Notes: generated from the letters alone by a model not told the origin. A stretch of DNA of 45,000 bases from Neocallimastix lanati (nom. inval.) (GCA_016946835.1 JACVTC010000048.1:937501-982500); one strand, 5' to 3'; shown: positions 13,593-23,602, numbered from the stretch's first letter. A program made the numbers and translations.

Positions 13593-13949
13593 ATTCAAGA
13601 TATTTTATATAAATTTATACATATATAATTATTTATATATATAATATTTTTTTATATTATATCTATCTATATATAATTTACTTTTTTCACTTAGGTTACA
13701 GTGATTACAACGTATACAACGAGAGTCATTATAATCTAAAGGTATAGGTATAGGTTTATCTGAAGTTAAGGAATTTGGTGAAAAACTGATCATCCAAGTT
13801 TTATAGTGAAAAACTGCATTAGATCCACTTTTCCATTTTTGTTTTTCAATACTGTAATCAAAATTTGATGATGTTTTATTATTGTCATCATTGGTATTCC
13901 CAAGTTTAAGAATACTTCCATTATATAGTACTTTTTTAATATTACTCAT
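11019..13949 (-). CDS. AIP: AIP-like co-chaperone (FKBP-type domain plus TPRs) with a giant FKBP insertion, four exons
   Basis: Resembles the aryl-hydrocarbon-receptor-interacting protein family, immunophilin-like Hsp90 co-chaperones. Exons: 13949-13682, 13143-12569, 12109-11629 and 11452-11019; all GT-AG, in frame, 585 residues against about 330 in animals. The FKBP part starts with residues 44-50 (NAVFHYK) and DYNDSR (72-77), then resumes at KPFELRLGRKFSASAFEDC and TMKEGEKSLFLC. Between them lies about 160 residues of insertion with CIRCNHC, an EHEHECECECHC cluster (140-149 core), a Lys/Asn stretch and 18 consecutive Asn codons. The TPR region has KDEGNHLFKSNEYNQASVKF, then NIKAYFRRGKAY (about 487-498). 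The C-terminal helix LLETKIKQKNAQQKSFFARL matches the AIP family ending. Exon 2 has no internal start codon, so only splicing explains it. The FKBP domain of this family usually lacks peptidyl-prolyl isomerase activity. It could instead be a divergent TPR-FKBP, but the C-terminal helix favours AIP. Confidence 0.85.
13498..13590. repeat. (ATT)n microsatellite in intron 1 of the AIP-like gene
   Basis: About 31 uninterrupted ATT triplets within the 538-bp intron 13681-13144. It lies outside the coding exons, unlike the shorter (ATT)18 at 12749-12802, which is in frame and read as Asn18 on the minus strand. Confidence 0.9.
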
Positions 13950-15002
13950 TAAATATATATATTAATTCTATTTAACAATAATAAGATATTAAAATATTAA
14001 TAATATATATTGACTGCGATTTTAATTTATATATTAAATTATTACATAAAATGAATTCTTTTTTTACAAAAAAAATATATATATATATATATATTTATAT
14101 TATTACATATTTCAAAAAAAAAAAAAAAAAAAAAAATAAAAAAAAATGATATTCTATATATATAAATAAAAATTAAATTTTTAAACTATATATTAAAGAT
14201 TCGATTAGCAAAAAATTACTATAAATTTTAAATAATAATGAATATTATTAGTTAATTAAAAGAAAATAAAAATAAAAAAAATAAAAAATAAAAAAAAAAG
14301 TTATATACTGATTAATTTTCATTTTTATTTATTTACTTTTTTTTTTTTTTTGGTATAATTCTAATTAAATATATATAAAAATGTATATTAGAAATATAAT
14401 TTTATTTCATTTTATATATTTATATATTTATTTATCTATGTATTTATTTATTTATTTTCTTTTTTTTTTTTTTTTTTATTTTTTTAATTTTTTTAAAAAA
14501 AAAAAAAAAATTAAGGTAAAAAAAAAAAAAAAAAAAAAAGAAAGAAAAAAAAAAAAAGTTTAAATAATGTCAAATTATTATAATTATTTTTTTTTTCCTA
14601 TAGTTTTTTTTCGAAAATTTTAATTTATAATAAAATTTAAATTTTAAAATATGTAAATTTTAAAAATTAAAATGATACATGAACTTTTTTTTTTTTTTTT
14701 TTTTTTTTCTTTTTAACAAAAATAAAAAAAAAGAATCAATTAAAATAAAATTTAATTAGATAAAATTCACTAATATTCATACTATAATTTTAAACATTAA
14801 AGATTACCAAAAGAATGTAAATGTCTTCAATTAATGAGGACAAAAAGAAAAAAAAAAAAATTTTTTTACTTCTTATTTTTTTTTTTTTTTTATTATAAAT
14901 TAAATATATTATTCAATATTTAAAATTTAAAATTTTTTATGTTAAAAGTAACATATAAAATAAATAGTATATATATATATAATAAAATTAAAATAAAATA
15001 AA

Positions 15003-15033
<31 letters not shown>

Positions 15034-15537
15034 GAAAAAAAAAGCAATGATTATAAATATTAAACTTTTTTAATTCAAAATAATAATAATAATGTTAAAA
15101 ATAATATTTATATATATATACATATAATAAATTTATAAAATACTCCAATGTATTAATTACTTATTTTATATTCTTTACTATATATATAAAATTTAAATAA
15201 TTTAAATTTGTTATATACCCTTATATAATTAAAGTGTATATAATAATAATAACATTATTATTATTATTATAATTAATAATGATAATAATAATAATAAGAA
15301 TTTTTAATTTTCTTTCTTAAAATATATAACTTTTATATATATATTTATATAGATAACATTTATATATTTTATTTTTATTTGATAAAAAAAAAAAAAAAAA
15401 AAAAGATAAAAATCAACTTTTGATAAAGATAAATTCACTAATAATACATTAAAACTTTTTTTTGACCATTTTGATTATTATTTATATTTTTTAATTTCAA
15501 TATTTTATTTTAATTAATATTAATAGAAAAATAAATA

Positions 15538-15575
<38 letters not shown>

Positions 15576-15954
15576 GGATGATCCATTATATATATTTTAT
15601 ACATCTAAAATATATTTAATGGATCATCCAAATTTCAATATTTATTAAATACAAAATTTTCATATTAAATATATAAAATAGGCTTATAGAAAGTAAAAAA
15701 AAAAAAAAATTTTTTTTTTTTTAAAACTAAATTATTTATATCATAAACTATTATTTACTATATATTATTATATATCCTATTTATATGTAAATATACTATT
15801 TAATATTTAAAATAATAACAAATAACAAAAGTTGTAATAAAATAAAATAAGAGTATTAATTAACTCGTTAAAATAAATTATAAACTTAAAAAACAAAAAA
15901 AAAAAAAAACAAAAAAAAAAAAAAAAAAAAACAAAAAAAACAAAAAAAAAAAAG
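13950..15954. other. Upstream spacer of the AIP-like gene
   Basis: Two kilobases of A/T sequence with poly(A)/poly(T) runs at 14113-14134, 14461-14540, 14690-14708 and 15540-15571, and short (AAT)n arrays near 15003-15030. No gene is seen. The only structured item is the hairpin at 15575-15630, listed separately. Confidence 0.6.
15575..15630. repeat. Near-perfect 24-bp inverted repeat (hairpin, 8-nt loop)
   Basis: Left arm 15575-15598 begins TGGATGATCCATT; right arm 15607-15630 ends AATGGATCATCCA. The arms pair over 24 bp with one mismatch (at 15589), and the 8-nt loop is ATACATCT. A 30-plus-base poly(A) run lies directly to the left. The G/C-containing 13-bp ends make this unlikely to be chance in such A/T-rich sequence. 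Confidence 0.8.
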
Positions 15955-16178
15955 AAAGAAACCCCACTGTCTTCCAACTTGTTTAAGTCCATAGAATGCC
16001 TTTTTGTAATCATCCAGATTTTCTTCATTTTAAAGTTTTTATATCATCGGTTGGAATTTGAACATTAATTTTCTCATCTATTATTACCTAACATATTTTC
16101 ATTATTGTATTGCATTTATCTATTCAATCCGTATCATCTTCAGGATTAATTTTATTTTGCTTGCGCTTATTTATTTAT

Positions 16179-16242
<64 letters not shown>

Positions 16243-16359
16243 ATTATGATAAATGAGATCGACTAAATTGATGTTGTAAGAGTCAGAAAAATATCCTAAG
16301 AAGATACCATGGTTTTTTGTATTATTTTCAAAAAAATTTCCTTGATTGTATTTATTATG

Positions 16360-16399
<40 letters not shown>

Positions 16400-16720
16400 A
16401 AAATTTTATTATTATTCCAAAACCATTATCTGGTCTTACTTCCATTTATATTTTTAATTACAAGTTTATTTATTTTTTTTTTTTATTTTATTTTATTTTA
16501 TTTTATTTTCATAAAGTTTATGAAACTCAATAAAATTTCCGTATTGCCTCGAAAAAAATTTTTTATATATTTTAAATAAAATAAAAACCCCACTCACGTA
16601 ACATTTTTTCATTTTCTACTTCTACAGTAGTCATCGATCAATGTTATCTGATATTTATATCCACTAAATGATGCCGCAAAGACTTAAGTGGTCCAACGAT
16701 ATATTAGTCGGTTCGATTTG
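15955..16720 (-). mobile_element. Degenerate Ty1/copia retrotransposon (integrase and reverse transcriptase fragments)
   Basis: Translating the minus strand in several frames gives copia polyprotein motifs in the correct order. Integrase core: GYKYQITLIDDYCR at about 16621-16662, then IEFHKLYENK (16508-16540) and VRPDNGFG (16415-16440, the DNG motif). Integrase C-terminal region: HGIFLGY (about 16293-16315). Reverse transcriptase: INVQIPTDDIKT (16042-16070) and AFYGLKQVGRQWG (15962-16000), the copia-type YGLKQ signature. The fragments lie in different frames, interrupted by stops and by homopolymers of 30-60 bases (16186-16240, 16361-16397). The DNA between integrase and the RT finger region is missing or collapsed. 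No LTR, protease or gag was recognised. This is a dead relic; gene order, not any single frame, supports the call. Confidence 0.85.
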
Positions 16721-17598
16721 TAATGGTAATGTACTTTTGTGATTTGTTTTTTGTTGAATGTTTTTTTTTTTTTTTTATTAGAGTTTACTAATTTTTTTTT
16801 AATATTGACAGGTTATAGTAAGCATTTTCTTTTCTTCCTTGTTATTATTGTAAAAGGTAAGTTTTATATAAATTAATTAAACGTACAATAGGATAATATT
16901 TAAAGACTATGATAATTCAACACCTTTCTATTCGAGTTGTTGTAAGAAACACTAATACTAATTTAAGATAACTATTTTATCACATTTAAAAATATATAGT
17001 GCAGCGCTAATTCACTCTATCCATAATTAGTTGGCTGGGCTTATTACTAAATATTTATTTATTTTTAAATAAATATAATTAATTTTTTATTTATTTAATA
17101 TTATCATATTTATTACAAAAATTTACTTTAATAGTAACGGTAATGGGTAAACTTTACATTTACATGTTCATTTATACAAAGAGAATAATTTTAATGAATG
17201 GATACATTATTTGTTGATTTAAACTTACAAATCATTTATTATTAAAACTATCTAAAAATAAATTTAACTTTATATCGAAATTAATAATAAAAATATAATA
17301 AAATAATTGTACAATTAACGTACAAAGCTAAACTAAGATTTTATTTGAATAGCTGGAATTGCTAACTGTTTCAAGATACATTACGTTACCACAATGATGT
17401 CATTGGACAGGTAATGTTTGACCAGGTATCTGTTACGAGGCCTCTACCAAGCTGGCTACTAATGGTTGACGATGTTAAGCAATGAGCTGGCTATCACTAA
17501 TAATCTTGGTAATCCTCGGGCAACACTGTAGAGTGAGGATTGTCATTCAATTACGTCGGCATTTAACCCACTCTTGTTTATCATTCTTGTAAGAAACA
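16721..17598. other. Unassigned sequence between the copia and gypsy relics
   Basis: Higher G/C than the surrounding spacers (for example 16995-17045 and 17340-17590), so it is probably retroelement-derived. 17400-17590 directly follows the gypsy integrase C-terminus on the minus strand. It has a short piece, QEWVKCRRN, that weakly recalls a chromodomain, but frames are broken and I do not call it. No LTR pair, tRNA or primer-binding site was found by eye. An A/T palindrome lies near 17050-17080. Confidence 0.45.
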
Positions 17599-18780
17599 TT
17601 AGGTACTGATATTGTTCTTTGATACTTTTCTTGAACCTAGGATATGAATTATCCCTTGGTTACCAGTAGGAGCTGGCATGAATGTCTTTGATAGTTTATA
17701 ATAAGGCTCCAATTCACTTACGTGAAATACTGGGTACATGTTGGGGAATGGCGAACGACTGAAATCTGAGTTGGTAGTTCTTCTTCGCCTCAACCCACAC
17801 CTATAACCTTGAATGATTCATACTTTCTTGTAATTAATTTATAAAATGGTAAAGCGACATAATTCTCTGACTTCTTCAACCATACTTTTATCTAATAACT
17901 TGTACCTGGGGTTAGTTGTCCGTTCGACTCCTGTCCATATTGTCCAGGTACCTGGTTTGAGCGATTGCTAGGATATGCTTGAGGTTTTCCTAAGTTATGG
18001 GCAAAAGTATCAATCATTTTCTTTTTTTTTTTTTTATTTCGCCTAACGAACGAATGCACTAAGTTTGCTGTCTTTGGAGAATTATTAATCTGGTAGTTAT
18101 ACAAGGCAAGGAATAGGGACTGTTAGGTAGAGGCGTGGATTGAATTTATATATATAGAAGAACTCTGCTAAGGAATAAATAATCCATCTAGCTTTCATCA
18201 TCGTATGTAGGTACCAACGAAGCAACGTAACTAAAGTTTCTATGTAGACATTACTCCTTTCAACTTGGTCTTCAGTCGGTAGTCAGAACCTTAGGGAATC
18301 CATGCAACCTGTAAATTTTTTTGAAGGAATGCATCAGCAGTCTCGTTAGCATTAGGTAGATGTTTTGAATCCTATCAGGTAAATCATTTTGGTTAGTCTA
18401 TCGCAGCACAGCACACCAAAATGCAATCTGCTCTTTTTTTTTTTTTTTTGTTTCCCAAGTATAACCTTCATTCATTTGTTCCTTTTCTTCGCTTTACTGG
18501 CAAATCCGTAATAAAGTCTAGTTAGATTTCTTGCCAGGGTAAATCTACAACCGAAAACTCTCACTGCGGTATCATATTTCTAGTTGTCAATCATCTTTCT
18601 TTTTAGTAGCGGAAGTTTTTACAAAGCTTTTACGTAACCTGAAATATCCTTCCTTCCTTCTTTCCTTCCTTCCTTCTTCATCTTTTTACCAGTAGAAGTT
18701 TTCTTGACATCAAGAACCGAGGTTTTTTTTTTCTATACCGAAGTGACCTGCATACCTCCGAGTCAATGGTTAAGTTTTAT
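17599..18780 (-). pseudogene. Ty3/gypsy integrase, broken
   Basis: Fragments in order: GHFGIEK (18735-18757; His-containing zinc-binding region), LPWQEI then a stop and LDFITDLP (18491-18545), DRLTKMIYLIGFKTS (about 18370-18415, first catalytic Asp region), KKIYRLHGFPKVLTTD (about 18285-18330, second Asp), a QVERSNVYIETL segment running to SLAEFFY (about 18165-18280), then KVWLKKSENYVALPF and RKYESFKVIGVG (17790-17889), and finally YPVFHVSELEPYYK (within 17599-17793). The last motif is a hallmark of the Ty3/gypsy integrase C-terminal domain. At least six frame changes or stops separate the pieces; an AAA-codon run (about 18017-18036) interrupts the tail. No intact catalytic core exists. Confidence 0.88.
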
Positions 18781-18980
18781 ATATAATTGTTTTCCTAAAA
18801 CAATGTGGGGTAGGTAAACAATGTTCAGGATTTTCCTTTCTTCCTACCAGAAGACCGTCTACTTCCAACCAAGGTTTTTTGTTGTAGTTATTTCTCACAT
18901 CTTCTGCCAGTTCTTTTAAATATTTCTTGAGCCATCTTGCTCTTGTCCTGTTTTGGTATGCTGGCATGATAATCATCTAC

Positions 18981-19665
18981 GAAATTTGGCATTGGTAGCT
19001 AAAAACCAAGGAGCTCGCTTCGCTTCAACCATTTTACACATCGTCGAATATTCTACCCTCTGTCCTTTGCTCAGGGTTTCAAGAGGCTTATCCCCCTCCT
19101 CCCTATCCTTATCAAAGTCCTTACCCTCTGTCTTCTCAATTTCTATTCTTTGAGAGGGCATTCCCCTCTTCCATTCTTCTTCCCCCTCCCCAGGCCTATA
19201 AACTATTTTTCCAAACCAGTACTAGTTTCTTGCCATTTAATTTGCCTAGGAGTTAATAGTTAACAACTTGGGGCGCTCTCGTAGGGAACAACAAATTCTT
19301 ATGGTCGCTGTAAATCATAATCTTATGCTTTGCAGCTTGAAGCAAGTGTCTCCATTCAGTAAAAGCCAGTTTCTATTGCCAAAAGTTCTTTTTTTTTTTT
19401 TTCAGTTATCGAGTAGAGTTTATTGAGGGTCTTAGAATAATAAGTATATTAGTGGAGGTATGAAGGGTACCATCATCAACCTTTCTGAGATAACACTCCT
19501 TCCGATGGTGTAAAATTAAAATCACTAGTCGTCCCATTCGACAAAGAAATTATTTGTCGTGGCCATGGGTAAGTTTAGCACTAGCAGGGGGAAGGTAAGT
19601 ATTTCCTTCAACTTGTGAAAAGAGGCTAAAACTTTTCTTCCGTCCACTCGAATTTTTTCTTTATT
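18981..19665 (-). pseudogene. Ty3/gypsy RNase H and RT connection, broken
   Basis: FHKLKEILTFPLLVLN (about 19570-19620) corresponds to the segment between RT and RNase H. It is followed by GVLSQK..DDGTLH (19465-19503), KKELLAI (about 19380), EWRHLLQAAKHKIMIYSDHK (about 19299-19360, with the DHKN motif) and VYRPGEGEE (about 19190-19210). A poly(T) run at 19389-19402 (poly-A on the sense strand) lies just before ELLAI and looks like an expanded Lys stretch. Several frames are needed to read the domain. Confidence 0.85.
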
Positions 19666-19757
19666 AGAAGTCATCTTTAAACAACGTTTTTTTTTTTTTT
19701 TTTTTTTTTCTATTTTGGAAAAATTCTTATATATAAAAAAATTTTTGTAGTAAATTG

Positions 19758-19791
<34 letters not shown>

Positions 19792-19814
19792 TAAGAAGAA
19801 GCTTTGCATCTGTT

Positions 19815-20470
19815 TTTTTTTTTTTTTTTTGCATTCTCAAGTTGGATTGTGACCATTCTGCCCATTACGCCAACGGCTTTTTATCTTTTCTGTGTCAGTT
19901 TCAGTATCCTCTTTTACTGACCAACAAGTTCTAAAAAAAAAAAAAAAAAAGGAATATTTTTTAAGTTGTGGAGCTCACCCTTGGATTGTTGAGTTACCAA
20001 TTTAAGTTGCTATTATAGCTTCTTTAAAAATCGTGGTGAACACGCTGTACCTGTTCCTCTAATGTTTTCGAGTATACTATACTAATGTCGTCTGAAGGTG
20101 TTCTTCTTGAGTATACTACTAATGTCATCTAGGCAAACTTTGGCAATACTTCCGGATATATCCTTTGCTGTTGCTGAAGATATCATATTATTCATGAAGC
20201 TTTGGAACACACTGTAGGTGCATTAGTCAATCCAAATTGGCATAACTAAATGTTCGAAGTGCCCAATCCAAACTTGGTGTTGAAAGATTTTTCTTATATA
20301 TTCATCGATCGCCTTCTCGTATTCTTTACCAGGCCAGGTTGTAGGAGGATTTGGGATCAAACGTTGAGAACATCACAGCTCCATTCCATTGCCTCAAATA
20401 TCCTAAACTAAACCGAACTTAATCCTTAAATCCTTAGGAATAGGATAAACGTTTCTTCTTTTTTTTTTTC
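19815..20470 (-). pseudogene. Ty3/gypsy reverse transcriptase, broken
   Basis: Sense-strand fragments: RNVYPIPKDLR (about 20430-20462), VFSTFDPKSSYN (about 20345-20375, cf. the first catalytic Asp region), FNTKFGLG (about 20270-20295), FGLTNAPT (about 20215-20240), FQSFMNNM (about 20185-20210), CLDDI (20122-20136, where family members have YLDDI) and YSKTLEEQVQRVHHDF (about 20030-20080). The order is that of a Ty3/gypsy RT. The fragments occupy all three frames, so the gene is not functional. Confidence 0.88.
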
Positions 20471-20579
20471 CTTTTTTTTTCTTCGTCTTCTTCTTCTTCT
20501 TCTTCTCTTAGGCCTGTAGGGGTAAATCCTAATCCTAACTCCTTTATAAAAAAAAAGTGGTACATTCGGGTCGATTGAA

Positions 20580-20636
<57 letters not shown>

Positions 20637-20794
20637 CAGTGGTTAAGGTTGGTGCTCTGGTAGCGTCTCAGGGATTTTCTTCTATTAAAGGCTTCGAATA
20701 AAACGTCTCTCTCTCTCTCGCTCTCTCTCCATAATCATAATACTTAATCAACTATCTCTCACCGACCGTTAATAACTTTTTTTTCCAGTTCCCA

Positions 20795-20828
<34 letters not shown>

Positions 20829-20829
<1 letters not shown>

Positions 20830-20850
20830 GCATGCTTTTTCTAGCTTAAT

Positions 20851-20893
<43 letters not shown>

Positions 20894-20922
20894 TATTTTT
20901 GGCATGCTTTTTCTAGCCTAAT
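20829..20922. repeat. Duplicated 22-bp segment separated by poly(T)
   Basis: GGCATGCTTTTTCTAGCTTAAT occurs at 20829-20850 and again at 20901-20922 with one change (T to C), separated by a poly(T) tract of about 42 bases. Confidence 0.85.
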
Positions 20923-20977
20923 TTTTTTTATATTTTTTTTTTTTACGTAAGGGCTATCGCTAATTTTTTATTTTATT

Positions 20978-21186
20978 ACTTAGTCTTCTTTTTGATTTTT
21001 TTTTTTTTTTACTTTGTCTTCTTTTTGATTTTTTTTTTTTTTACTTTGTCTTCTTTTTGATTTTTTTTTTTTTTTACTTTGTCTTCTTTTTGAGTTTTTT
21101 TTTTTTTACTTTGTCTTCTTTTTGAGTTTTTTTTTTTTTACTTTGTCTTCTTTTTGAGTTTTTTTTTTTTACTTTGTCTTCTTTTT

Positions 21187-21188
<2 letters not shown>
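20978..21188. repeat. 31-33-bp minisatellite, seven copies
   Basis: ACTTTGTCTTCTTTTTGA followed by a T run repeats at 20978, 21011, 21043, 21076, 21108, 21140 and 21171. Spacing varies only through T-run length (31, 32 or 33 bp). The first copy has one substitution; the last four have GAG for GAT after TTTTT. Lengths not divisible by three break any frame. Confidence 0.9.
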
Positions 21189-21233
<45 letters not shown>

Positions 21234-21890
21234 CTTGTCCCATATCTACCTTTTTTTTTTCATAATCGACCAGAGAGTCATCATAGTCACCCTATATATT
21301 CAAATCCTCTTTCACGGTAGAATTGCCTTGGTTAATTTTAGTTAATTTGGTATCTTTTTATTTTTATTTTTTTTTTATTTTTTTTTTTTTTTTTTTTGAG
21401 GGGGTTATCTATTACCTGATGAATAAAATCTTTATAATTTCTCAACTGTAAAGGTTGAATTCTCCTTTCTTTTTCCAACTTTAATTTTTCATCATCATCA
21501 TCATTATCATCATCACCTTCATCTTCTTCTTCTTCTTCTTCTTCTGCTTCTTCTAAATTGTTATACCAATGTCGATATTTTCACCTTCACACTCTCTTTT
21601 GATGAATCTACCTTCCTACCTTCCTGGTTAATCCTTGGTGGTCCTCTCCGCCATCCATCTTATAAACTTCTTTTTTTAGGTTGTTGCTGGTCATGGACAT
21701 CTATTCTATCCTATTAGATAAGGTTTTTTTTTTATCTATCCATGAACCTTAGAACCTTGGAACCTTAACATTATCGTTTTTTTTTTGGGGGGAGGGAGGG
21801 GAGCATAACCTCAACTAATCTACCTCTAGATAGTATTCAAGTCCTTACCATTCCATTTATTTGACTTCTTTTTTTTTTTTTTTTTTTTTT

Positions 21891-22103
21891 ACCAGTCAGT
21901 ACATTCATCAATCAGCCTTTTTTTTTTACCAGTCAGTACGTTCATCAATCAGCCTTTTTTTTTTTACCAGTCAGTACGTTCATCAATCAGCCTTTTTTTT
22001 TTTACCAGTCAGTACGTTCATCAATCAGCCTTTTTTTTTTTACCAGTCAGTACGTTCATCAATCAGCCTTTTTTTTTTACCAGTCAGTACGTTCATCGGC
22101 CAA

Positions 22104-22106
<3 letters not shown>
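21891..22106. repeat. 37/38-bp minisatellite, six copies
   Basis: A core of 27-28 bases starting ACCAGTCAGTACGTTCATC and ending CAGCC, plus a T run, starts at 21891, 21928, 21966, 22004, 22042 and 22079. Copy 1 has A for G in the GTACGTTC word; copy 6 ends differently (GGCCAACC). Cores are otherwise identical; only T-run length differs. On the element sense strand one frame reads RLIDERTDW before a stop. Confidence 0.92.
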
Positions 22107-22134
<28 letters not shown>

Positions 22135-22604
22135 CTATTATACTTTTTATCTGGAAACTCCCTTGGTTTCACCTGCTAGCTGAGGTAGTAAACACTTTTT
22201 TTTTTTTTTTTTACTAGCGACAGTAAGGCAGTAAGTATATAAAGGGTGGTCGATCCTCAATTTTGGAAACCCCCCCATTTCATTTTATTTCTTTGGCTAA
22301 CTTAACTGTGGAATGGATCATGTTCATCAAGTGAACCTATATCGTATATCGTATATCGTATTCGATATGGGCACTTTTTAGGTTCTGAAAGTTCCTCTCT
22401 CTAGTTTACGTAGTTTATGTAGGTTACATAGATTACGTAGGTTACTTTAGGTTACTTTATTTATTTTGGGTTCTCTGGCTCATTCTTTTTTTTTTTTTTT
22501 TTTTTTTTTCGTACTTTAGGCTCCCTCCCTTCCCTCCGTGTGTGTGTGTTAAATAATGCGGTTTTTCTTTCCTTAAGGGATCGGGGCGGTTATTGTTACT
22601 ATTA

Positions 22605-22740
22605 CTCGTGTACGATAGTCCTTTAAAATAAAATAAAAAAAAAAATAATTTTTTCGTGTAGGAGCGTCCTTTTAAATAAAAAAAAAAATAATTTTTTCAG
22701 GTAGGAGCATCCTTTAAAATAAAATAATTTTTTTTTTTTT
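22605..22740. repeat. Imperfect ~45-50-bp repeat, three copies
   Basis: Units beginning CGTGTACGATAGTCC (22607), CGTGTAGGAGCGTCC (22656) and CAGGTAGGAGCATCC (22700) are each followed by a T/A-rich tail ending in AATAATTTTTT or similar. This marks the right margin of the higher-G/C retroelement region. Confidence 0.7.
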
Positions 22741-22990
22741 TATTTTTTTTTTTTTTTTTACTTATTGCTTATTACTTGGTTACTTGGTCTTGTTATTCAT
22801 CTCCTTTTCTTTTCTTTTACTAACATTGAGAGGGAGGATGATCTTCTTTCTTTACCTTTCACCACCCCTTCCTTTCCACGCTTACCACATCAAATCGTTG
22901 GTTCAATAGTAACTGTTTTTTTTTTTTTTTTTTTTTTTTTGAAGATTTTGAATGTAATAATGACCTTAGGTAGCCTACCAATCATTTGAA

Positions 22991-23566
22991 AAATCAATAT
23001 TATTTAATATTAATTCTATCTATATATATATATAGATATTTTTTATAAGTGATTTAAAAATTTTTTATATATAGAATTTTGATATTAACAATTGCTAATG
23101 AATTATTGAATTGGTGAGACTCTTAATCTGTTAAATATATGACACTTAAAATCATAAAATGATATACTTAATAATACTTTATTATGTGCTTATTTATTAA
23201 TTTTATTTAATTTATTGCTATGAAAATCTTATTCATTTAAGAATGGTCATCCTATGTTATTTTTCAAAATTATTTTTCTATATTTGTCTAAACATTATTT
23301 GGTGTAACAATGATCGTTACACTACATGATACTATCAAATAAAAGTATTTTACACTTAATAAAGTAATATAATGAAAAATGTAATTAAACACATAACCAT
23401 GATATTTAATAAAATGATATATATATATATTTTTTTTATTAAAACTTGATTATTTTATTTTATTTTAGTGTATAATCTTTTAAAATAGAATTAATCGGAG
23501 AAATTCATCCTCAGTCGTAGTGAGATGACACTAACTTTTTTAATTAAAGTACTTTTTTTTTTTTTA

Positions 23567-23602
<36 letters not shown>

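Larger units (their letters stand above)
17599..20470 (-). mobile_element. Degenerate Ty3/gypsy retrotransposon pol region (RT - RNase H - integrase order)
   Basis: On the minus strand, pol motifs appear in the standard Ty3/gypsy order, reading from high to low coordinates: RT, RNase H, zinc-binding linker, integrase core, integrase C-terminus. All are split by frameshifts, stops and poly(A) runs on the sense strand. The order RT before integrase separates this element from the neighbouring copia relic, where integrase precedes RT. Local G/C is clearly higher than in flanking DNA. The element probably extends upstream to about 22990, but no gag or protease motif was identified. Sub-parts are listed separately. 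Not functional. Confidence 0.9.
20471..22990 (-). mobile_element. Probable upstream part of the gypsy relic, shredded by homopolymer and minisatellite expansion
   Basis: Continuous with the pol relic and of the same raised G/C, but without a recognised gag or protease motif. The minus strand has a run of acidic codons (about 21525-21545, Glu/Asp-rich) followed by QPLQLRNYKDFIHQVI (about 21405-21465), which may be element protein. Poly(T) tracts of 15-50 bases recur (20585-20636, 20799-20827, 20851-20892, 21189-21229, 22107-22134), as do three minisatellites listed separately. Assignment to the element is inference from position and composition. Confidence 0.5.

Noticed and set aside
16681-16730. 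tRNA-like words (GGTTCGATT) near the copia relic
   Set aside because: No acceptor or anticodon stems could be drawn; the stretch reads as copia integrase on the minus strand.
20978-22106. CRISPR-like regular spacing of repeats
   Set aside because: The spacers are only T runs, not unique sequence, and the context is a eukaryotic retroelement relic; these are minisatellites.
16995-22990. Search for paired LTRs or TG..CA ends bounding the gypsy relic
   Set aside because: No convincing direct repeat between the left (16.7-17.6 kb) and right (22.2-23 kb) margins by eye; a computed self-alignment would decide.
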